A DNA stretch of 64,000 bases from Methanobacteriota archaeon. GTDB lineage: Archaea > Methanobacteriota > Methanobacteria > Methanobacteriales > Methanobacteriaceae. Position 1 is the stretch's first letter. Each line of letters opens with the position of its first letter. A program made the position numbers and the translations under genes. The notes below the pieces were generated by a model, which was given only the letters and a program-made list of their open reading frames with translations, made no database searches and was not told where the DNA came from. Below, piece after piece: positions 58,008 to 64,000 of this stretch. The DNA lies in NCBI GenBank assembly GCA_023440975.1, contig JAEZRD010000067.1, forward strand, positions 7,966 to 71,965. Reading direction: 5' to 3'.

Positions 58008-59789
58008 TTATTTTTCTGATTCTAAAACAACATCAATTAAAGTATTAAATTTTTCTCTTTTAACTTTTAAATTACCATTTAACTCTTTAACTAAGTTTTT
58101 AAGTACTTTAGTTGATAAATCAGATTTCCCATAAATATTAATCACACTTGTTTCAACATTAATGAAAATATCTTCATTAACATTTAAATCAACCCTTATT
58201 ATAACTTCTTCTTCATGGTATGTTGAAACTTCCCGTATAATATTATCTATAATCTCATTAATTATTAAAGCCATTACAATAGCTGTTTTTCTAGATACAG
58301 AAACATTTGCTAAAACTTTAACATTAAAATCAACATTATTTACATTATAAAATTTAATTTGAGTTTTAATAAATGGAGTTAAAACATCCACAAGATTTAT
58401 TGATGAAATATTTGGAGACTCATGAATCTTTTCTTGAATTATATTTAAAGCATTACGTCTATTTTGATTCTTTTCTACAATAAATTTAGGAGTGAATTCC
58501 TCACTATTTAACTCTAAATCTGTTTGATCTAAAATATTATCTAAAATATCTTGAGATTCTTTATGCATCTCTTTAATTGCAATCTCTCTTTGATCTAATT
58601 CATTTAATAATTTATGTCTACTTTCATTAATCTCAGTTCTATCTTGAATAAACCCATTTATAGATAAAATTCTACCATTATCTTCATACTTCATCTTTGA
58701 ATATAAATATAAATATTTAATTTTATCTTCGGCAGTTTTAATTCTGAATTCAGATATAACATCAGTTTTACTTCTAATAGATTTAATCCAAGTTTTTTCA
58801 AATAAATTTTTATCTTCAATAATAATATAATCAAACAAATCATATTTAAGGGATTTTGAAGATGGTAAAGACCCCATAATTGTTAAATATTCTGGTGACC
58901 AACTAATATCAGTAGCACTACTTTCTTGTTTAAACACTGCAATATTACCTATACTTCTAAGAGTTTGTATTTCATTATTAGTGCTAAATGAAATTTCATT
59001 TAATATATTCTGTTTTGTAGTATCTATAGCGGTTAACTGTATAGCCTGATTATTTCTATAAGTCATTGAAGATAAGAAAATTTTAAAAAAACGTTCTTCT
59101 CCATTAATTTTAGTTTTTAGTTCTTGATCATAATAAAAAGAATTCCCAGCTCTTAAATTATCAAAAGCTTCTAATAGTTTTGCATCATCTGCACCAGGAA
59201 AATCATCCCCGGGTAATATTTCCATATCATCTAATTGTTCTAAAGTTTTGGATACTAAATTAGCAAATGATTTATTTGCATAAACGATTTTATGATTTTG
59301 AAAAATACATAAAGCTTCAGATGAAGATTCTAAAACACGTGGAGAAATTTGTTCAAATTGTTTAAATCTTAATTTAGGAGATGATAAGCATATATAAGAG
59401 TTTGGTGTTCTAATCATGGTAACTTTAAATAAATGCATTAACACATCATCTTGGAACACAAAGATATCAAATTTACAATCAGAATGCTCTTTAATTGTTT
59501 CTAAAACATCTCTAAGGAATAATTCATTGAAAATAGGAAATTCTTCAAAAAAAGGTTCATTAATTTTGATATTAAAATCATGGTTTAAAACTACACGAGA
59601 TTTTACATTAACATATTGAATTTTATAATCATTATCTTTCAAATCTAAAATGATATTTAAAGATTCAGGTTCAAGACCTTCAGTATTTTCTTTATTAATA
59701 CCATCAGAATATTCAGAAAATGTTTGTTCATCCATAAACACTTCTCTTGTTTCATTTGAGTTTATGAATTTTAAGATAAATTTAATCAT
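58008..59789 (-). CDS. PAS-domain sensor with degenerate histidine-kinase domain
   Basis: 593 residues. PAS-like domains at about 35-130, 150-265 (SPRVLESSSEALCIFQNHKIVYANKSF) and 285-380 (SWSPEYLTIMG). Next a HisKA_2-like helix with a His (KEMHKESQDILDNI, about 405) but without the KNN. An HATPase-like end has the N box (INEIIDNII) and lacks the G1 DxGxG box (VETSVINIYGKS). It probably binds a ligand but cannot hydrolyse ATP normally. No membrane segment, so cytoplasmic. Confidence 0.8.
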   Translation of the reverse strand: MIKFILKFINSNETREVFMDEQTFSEYSDGINKENTEGLEPESLNIILDLKDNDYKIQYVNVKSRVVLNHDFNIKINEPFFEEFPIFNELFLRDVLETIKEHSDCKFDIFVFQDDVLMHLFKVTMIRTPNSYICLSSPKLRFKQFEQISPRVLESSSEALCIFQNHKIVYANKSFANLVSKTLEQLDDMEILPGDDFPGADDAKLLEAFDNLRAGNSFYYDQELKTKINGEERFFKIFLSSMTYRNNQAIQLTAIDTTKQNILNEISFSTNNEIQTLRSIGNIAVFKQESSATDISWSPEYLTIMGSLPSSKSLKYDLFDYIIIEDKNLFEKTWIKSIRSKTDVISEFRIKTAEDKIKYLYLYSKMKYEDNGRILSINGFIQDRTEINESRHKLLNELDQREIAIKEMHKESQDILDNILDQTDLELNSEEFTPKFIVEKNQNRRNALNIIQEKIHESPNISSINLVDVLTPFIKTQIKFYNVNNVDFNVKVLANVSVSRKTAIVMALIINEIIDNIIREVSTYHEEEVIIRVDLNVNEDIFINVETSVINIYGKSDLSTKVLKNLVKELNGNLKVKREKFNTLIDVVLESEK

Positions 59790-59969
59790 GTTTTAAACCA
59801 ATTATATTTTTTTATAAATAATATTTTTTATAACTTTGTTTATTTATATAATTTGTTAAAAAAATTAAACCAAAAATATAACTTTTTAAAAATTTTTTGT
59901 AAAAAATATAATAATAGTTTAAAATTAAAATTAAAAAAAAGAAATTAAAAATTAAACAGCACAAACCTG

Positions 59970-60066
59970 CAAAAATATTTAAAGTTGACCCTTTAAAACT
60001 AGGTGAGTGTAGGTATCTCCATCATGGGGCTTTTGCCAAAAATATTTAAAGTTGACCCTTTAAAAC
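59970..60066. repeat. 30-bp direct repeat overlapping the trpA 3' end
   Basis: Bases 59970-59999 and 60037-60066 are identical over 30 bp, separated by 37 bp. The second copy contains the trpA stop codon and its last seven codons (VLKGQL). The unit is CAAAAATATTTAAAG plus TTGACCCTTTAAAAC. The 37-bp interval (AGGTGAGTGTAGGTATCTCC at its start) is unusually GC-rich for this spacer. No ORF there. Confidence 0.85.
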
Positions 60067-60828
60067 AGCAGTTTTCATACTCTTAACATATTTTACTATA
60101 GGGTCTTTTGCATTTTCACCATGTTCTGCAATAATCTTTACGATTGCACTACCTACAATTACACCATCAGCTATTTTTGAAATGTTTTCTGCCTGTTCAG
60201 GAGTATTAATTCCAAAACCAACTGCCGCAGGAACATCAGTAACTTCTTTAATAAGAGTTATAATAGATTTAATATCAGTTTTAATTTCACTACGTACACC
60301 TGTAACTCCTAAAGAAGAAACAACATAAATAAATCCAGAAGCATCACTAGCAATCATTTGAATACGTTCTTTAGAAGTTGGAGCAATCATTGAAATAATA
60401 TCAACATCATGAGAAGATGCAAAATCTAAAATCTCATCTTTTTCATCATAAGGCAAATCAGGTACAATTATACCATCAACCCCTAATTCTTCACATCTAG
60501 CAAAAAACTCCTCATAACCATAATAAAAAACAGGATTAATATAAGTTAAAAATACTAATGGAACATCACTATACTTTCTTACTTCTTCAACAATATCAAA
60601 AACTTTATCAGTATGCATTCCACCAGATAATGCTCTAATATTAGCATCCTGAATAACAGGCCCTTCAGCAACAGGATCCGAAAAAGGAATACCTATTTCA
60701 ACCAAATCAGCACCAGAATCAGCCATGGCAAGAATAAACTCAACAGTCTTCTCAGGAGAAGGATCCCCTGCTGTAAGAAAACTTATAAAAGCATTTTCTT
60801 TATCAAAAGCATTATGTATCTTACTCAT
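60046..60828 (-). CDS. trpA: Tryptophan synthase alpha subunit
   Basis: 260-residue TIM barrel that splits indole-glycerol phosphate to indole. Catalytic Glu in [16 protein letters not shown] and Asp in FLTYINP ... PDLPYDE; loop SSLGVTGVR. It overlaps trpB by eight bases and is the last gene of the operon. The 3' end is part of the direct repeat described at 59970-60066. Confidence 0.95.
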   Translation of the reverse strand: MSKIHNAFDKENAFISFLTAGDPSPEKTVEFILAMADSGADLVEIGIPFSDPVAEGPVIQDANIRALSGGMHTDKVFDIVEEVRKYSDVPLVFLTYINPVFYYGYEEFFARCEELGVDGIIVPDLPYDEKDEILDFASSHDVDIISMIAPTSKERIQMIASDASGFIYVVSSLGVTGVRSEIKTDIKSIITLIKEVTDVPAAVGFGINTPEQAENISKIADGVIVGSAIVKIIAEHGENAKDPIVKYVKSMKTAVLKGQL

Positions 60829-62002
60829 TTAAATCAACCCCCTTATATCTAGCAATAGATGCAACATCTTTATCTCCTCTACCAGAAAGACAAACAATTA
60901 TAATATCATCTTTACTCATTTCACCAGCAATTTTTTTCACATAAGCCACAGCATGAGCACTTTCAATTGCAGGAATAATACCCTCCATACGAGATAAATA
61001 TTCAAATGCCTCAACAGCTTCATCATCAGTTATTGAAACATACTCTGCTCTCTTAATATCATTCAAATAAGCATGTTCCGGACCAATACCAGGATAATCA
61101 AGCCCTGCAGAAATGGAATAAACTGGAGAAATTTGTCCGTAATTTCCTTGACAGAAATAGGATTTCATACCATGAAAAATACCAATTTGACCTTTAGCAA
61201 TAGTAGCAGCATGATAAGGAGTATCAATACCTTTACCTGCAGCTTCCACACCAATCAATTTAACATCATCATCAATAAAATTATAAAAAGAACCCATAGC
61301 ATTACTTCCCCCACCAACACAAGCAACAACCGCTGTTGGAAGTTTATTTTCCTTCTCCAAAATTTGTTCCTTAGCTTCTTTACTTATCACACTTTGAAAA
61401 TCACGAACAATCATTGGAAAAGGATGAGGCCCCATAGTTGAACCAATAACATAATGAGTATCAGAAATCCTAGAAATCCAGTTTCTAAAAGTTTCATTAA
61501 CTGCATCCTTTAAAGTCATTGTTCCAGAAGTAACTGTATTAACTTTAGCCCCTAACAACTCCATACGAAAAACATTCAATGCTTGTCTTTCAGTATCTTC
61601 TTTACCCATGAATATTTCACATTCCATATCTAAAAGAGCAGCAGCTGTAGCTGTAGCAACCCCATGTTGCCCTGCACCAGTTTCGGCAATAACTCTAGTT
61701 TTACCCATTTTTTTAGCTAATAAAATTTGACCTAAAACATTATTTATTTTATGAGCACCAGTATGATTTAAGTCTTCACGTTTTAAATAAACTTTAGCTC
61801 CGCCTAAATCTTCAGTAACTCTTTTAGCATAATATAACAAAGAAGGACGTCCCGCATATTCTTTTAACAATTGGTTTAATTCCTCTTGAAATTCAGGATC
61901 ATTTTTATAAAACTCATATTGTTCTTCTAAATTCAAAAGCTCATTCATTAGCGTTTCAGACATATACTGACCGCCATATTCTCCAAATCTTCCTCGACTC
62001 AC
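60821..62002 (-). CDS. trpB: Tryptophan synthase beta subunit
   Basis: 393-residue PLP enzyme joining indole and serine. The PLP-lysine motif is [14 protein letters not shown]; the phosphate loop is [10 protein letters not shown]; the amino-terminal start is [17 protein letters not shown]. This is the canonical TrpB1 type. 36 bases after trpF. Confidence 0.96.
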   Translation of the reverse strand: MSRGRFGEYGGQYMSETLMNELLNLEEQYEFYKNDPEFQEELNQLLKEYAGRPSLLYYAKRVTEDLGGAKVYLKREDLNHTGAHKINNVLGQILLAKKMGKTRVIAETGAGQHGVATATAAALLDMECEIFMGKEDTERQALNVFRMELLGAKVNTVTSGTMTLKDAVNETFRNWISRISDTHYVIGSTMGPHPFPMIVRDFQSVISKEAKEQILEKENKLPTAVVACVGGGSNAMGSFYNFIDDDVKLIGVEAAGKGIDTPYHAATIAKGQIGIFHGMKSYFCQGNYGQISPVYSISAGLDYPGIGPEHAYLNDIKRAEYVSITDDEAVEAFEYLSRMEGIIPAIESAHAVAYVKKIAGEMSKDDIIIVCLSGRGDKDVASIARYKGVDLNE

Positions 62003-62038
62003 TTCAATAACCTTCCACTCATTTAAAATATTTAATTA

Positions 62039-62659
62039 TTAAGATAAACTTCTCACATTATCAATAAAATTTTTAATCTTTTCCTCATCTTTAACTTTAT
62101 CAGTTTCTGTACCAGAACTTACATCTACTGCAAAAGGATTAATTATATTAATAGCATCAGCAACATTAGCACTATCCAATCCACCTGCAAGGAAAAATGG
62201 TTTATTAACATTTTGGATTAAACTCCACTTAAAAGTCCTTCCACTACCTTTACCACTATCTAACAATAAATAATCAGCATCAGAACTTTCCCATTTAACA
62301 ATATCCTCATTATCTCTAATTTCTAATGCTTTAATAACTTTTAATTCTTTATCCACTTCAATAAATGAATTTTCTTTTAAAGACTTAATATATTTCTCAT
62401 CTTCATCTCCATGTAATTGAGCTACTTTAATTGTATTTGATTTAAACAATTCAATAATTTTTTTAGGATTTTCATTAACAAAAACGCCTACTGGAGTAAT
62501 ATCCTCATCTAAGATAGAACTTAAATACATTGCTTCATCTACAGATAAATTACGATGACTTTTTTCAAAAAATACAAAACCAACATAATCTGGTTTATAT
62601 TTATTAACCATAGCAATATCTTCAGGACGTCTAATTCCACATATTTTAATTTTTGTCAA
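62039..62659 (-). CDS. trpF: Phosphoribosylanthranilate isomerase
   Basis: 206 residues, TIM barrel. The catalytic Cys lies in KICGIRRPEDI and the Asp in LLLDSGKGSGRTFKW; the phosphate loop is LAGGLDSANV. Intact and 14 bases after trpC. Confidence 0.95.
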   Translation of the reverse strand: MTKIKICGIRRPEDIAMVNKYKPDYVGFVFFEKSHRNLSVDEAMYLSSILDEDITPVGVFVNENPKKIIELFKSNTIKVAQLHGDEDEKYIKSLKENSFIEVDKELKVIKALEIRDNEDIVKWESSDADYLLLDSGKGSGRTFKWSLIQNVNKPFFLAGGLDSANVADAINIINPFAVDVSSGTETDKVKDEEKIKNFIDNVRSLS

Positions 62660-62673
62660 AAAATAACCTCACT

Positions 62674-63462
62674 TTAATCAACAGATTTATCTTTAAGATA
62701 TGCTAATGTAACTGCTTTATCCGAACTAGTCATTAATGTTTCACCAATTAAAACACCATCAACATTATTATCTCTTAATACCATAATATCTTCCCTATTT
62801 TTAATACCACTTTCAGAAACAAATAAAATATTCTGGGGAACTAACGGTCTTAAAACAATACTATTAGTAATATCAACTGTGAAAGTTTTAAGATCCCTAT
62901 TATTAACACCAATAATATTAGCTCCAGATCTTACAGCCATTTCAATCTCTTCTACACTATGAGCTTCAACTAAAGGAGATAATCCCAAACTTTTAGCTAT
63001 TTTAATATATTTTTCAAGGGTTATTTCATCAAGAATAGCACATATAAGCAATACAGCAGAAGCTCCGAGTATTTTTGCTTCATAAATCATATAACTATCT
63101 ACAACAAAATCTTTACGAAGAACAGGGATACTTACATTCTTAACAATATTTTTAATATAAGAATCCTCCCCCATAAAGTAATAAGGTTCTGTTAAAACAG
63201 ATATAGCTGATGCACCTGCATCTTCATATTCTTTAGCTATTTCAACTGGATTAAAATCTTCACTTATTATTCCTTTAGAAGGAGACGCTTTTTTAACTTC
63301 ACAGATAAAGGACATATCATCTGATTTTAAAGCTTTTTCAAAAGGAAACCCTGTATCAGAACTTAATAACTCAGCTTTTTCTTTAATCTCATCAAATGAC
63401 ACATCTTTCTTTTTTTTATTGATTCTTTCTACAGTTTTATCTGCAATTTCATCTAAAATCAT
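62674..63462 (-). CDS. trpC: Indole-3-glycerol-phosphate synthase
   Basis: 262 residues. Signature FICEVKKASPSKGII, catalytic Lys in VLRKDFVVD, Glu in FVSESGI, and the loop GVLIGETLM. 60 bases after trpD, on the same transcript. Confidence 0.96.
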   Translation of the reverse strand: MILDEIADKTVERINKKKKDVSFDEIKEKAELLSSDTGFPFEKALKSDDMSFICEVKKASPSKGIISEDFNPVEIAKEYEDAGASAISVLTEPYYFMGEDSYIKNIVKNVSIPVLRKDFVVDSYMIYEAKILGASAVLLICAILDEITLEKYIKIAKSLGLSPLVEAHSVEEIEMAVRSGANIIGVNNRDLKTFTVDITNSIVLRPLVPQNILFVSESGIKNREDIMVLRDNNVDGVLIGETLMTSSDKAVTLAYLKDKSVD

Positions 63463-63522
63463 CTTAAAAATTCTCCCAATAAAAAAATCATCATGAAAAA
63501 TTACTTAAAATATTTATTTTCA

Positions 63523-64000
63523 TTAATTATCTATTTTATTAGATAATTTTATAAATTGTTCTAATTGCTTTTTAGCTACACCAGTATCAATTAATTCCTC
63601 TGCCATAACAACACCCTCTTTTAAAGAAGAAACTTTACCCGCCACATACAATCCAGCAGCAGAGTTAATAACTACAGCATTTCTTTTAGGGCCTTTTTCC
63701 CCATCTAAAATTGATTGTGTAATTTTAGCATTAAAATCCGGATCTCCACCAACTAAATCATCTTTAGAACATCTTTCAAAACCAAAATCTTCAGGTTTAA
63801 TCACATATTCAATTATATCATCATCTTTAATTTCACAAACTGTAGTCGGAGAACTAACACTAATTTCATCTAATTTATCTTGACCAAAAACAACTAAAGC
63901 CTTTTTAACACCTAAATTATGTAAAACCTTAGTTAAAGGTCTAACAAGAGATTCATCATAAACTCCCATTACTTGCATTGAAGCACCTGCAGGATTAGCT
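63523..64000 (-). CDS. trpD: Anthranilate phosphoribosyltransferase (N-terminal part outside window)
   Basis: The frame is open to the window edge and gives the C-terminal 158 residues of TrpD, starting ANPAGASMQVMGVYD, which matches the family motif NPAGA.RQ..GVY. Downstream parts AKITQSILDGEKGPKRNAVVINSAAGLYVAG (given in part: RNAVVINSAAGL) are typical. An internal ATG at 63978 is not the start. Confidence 0.93.
   Translation of the reverse strand, partial: ANPAGASMQVMGVYDESLVRPLTKVLHNLGVKKALVVFGQDKLDEISVSSPTTVCEIKDDDIIEYVIKPEDFGFERCSKDDLVGGDPDFNAKITQSILDGEKGPKRNAVVINSAAGLYVAGKVSSLKEGVVMAEELIDTGVAKKQLEQFIKLSNKIDN

Noticed and set aside
59998..60036. C/D box guide RNA between the trpA repeats
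   Set aside because: A C-box-like ATGATGG exists on the - strand, but no D box CTGA follows, and no second box pair is seen.

Overview
This window is a methanogenic archaeon of the Methanobacteriales, most like Methanobrevibacter or a Methanosphaera-like relative. The evidence is very low GC with T/A-rich spacers, archaeal SD elements (GGTGA, GGAGG), TATA/BRE promoters, class I LysRS, PolD, archaeal Sec61beta, NrpR, an intron-containing tRNA-Met, a seven-gene tungsten/molybdenum formylmethanofuran dehydrogenase operon, F420-type formate dehydrogenase, and very large adhesin-like beta-helix proteins. moaA and mobB are present, which argues against M. stadtmanae itself, a species reported to lack molybdopterin synthesis. 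The genus call is inference.

Layout. 1-6.0 kb: partial DUF2119-like gene, S-adenosyl(inosyl)homocysteine hydrolase, spliced tRNA-Met, ferredoxin-type aldo/keto reductase, E1-like adenylyltransferase, glnA. 6.2-8.5 kb: NrpR (nitrogen repressor) and an SseB-like protein. 8.6-11.4 kb: modABC oxyanion importer. 11.4-12.2 kb: two paralogous small proteins. 12.3-18.7 kb: fwd operon headed by an HTH/iron-sulfur regulator. 19.0-25.2 kb: moaA-mobB, fdhBA, fdhC. 25.6-36.1 kb: an ExbB/ExbD-like membrane operon beside three adhesin genes. 36.3-42.7 kb: an FmdE-like protein with a FecBCD-type metal ABC importer, divergent fdhD, hxlB, and a ModE-type regulator with an oxyanion-binding-like domain. 42.8-51.3 kb: sugar/nucleoside kinase, thiC, lysS, yeast-type cytosine deaminase, coiled-coil protein, anaerobic ribonucleotide reductase. 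51.3-59.8 kb: long A-rich spacer, PolD large subunit, Sec61beta, and a dispersed two-component locus. 59.9-64 kb: trp operon (D-C-F-B-A).

Theme. Much of the window serves one purpose: taking up molybdate/tungstate (modABC, perhaps the FecBCD-type system), building pterin cofactor (moaA, mobB, perhaps the E1-like protein), sulfurating it (fdhD), and using it in FdhAB and FwdABCDFG for the first steps of formate/CO2-dependent methanogenesis.

Headline. Three families of perfect palindromes tie these scattered loci together. TGTGTAR-N3-YTACACA lies at modA and in front of the fwd operon, whose first gene is an HTH protein with two [4Fe-4S] motifs. TATAAC-N4-GTTATA lies before the E1-like gene, before fdhD, and before a giant adhesin. 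GATATG-N6-CATATC lies before mobB-moaA, with a related 12-mer at fdhC. I propose an Fe-S-sensing regulator of tungsten/molybdenum-dependent C1 metabolism. Separately, two tandem GGAA-N6-TTCC sites before glnA match the known NrpR operator, and several genes appear to start at AUU, AUC or CUG.
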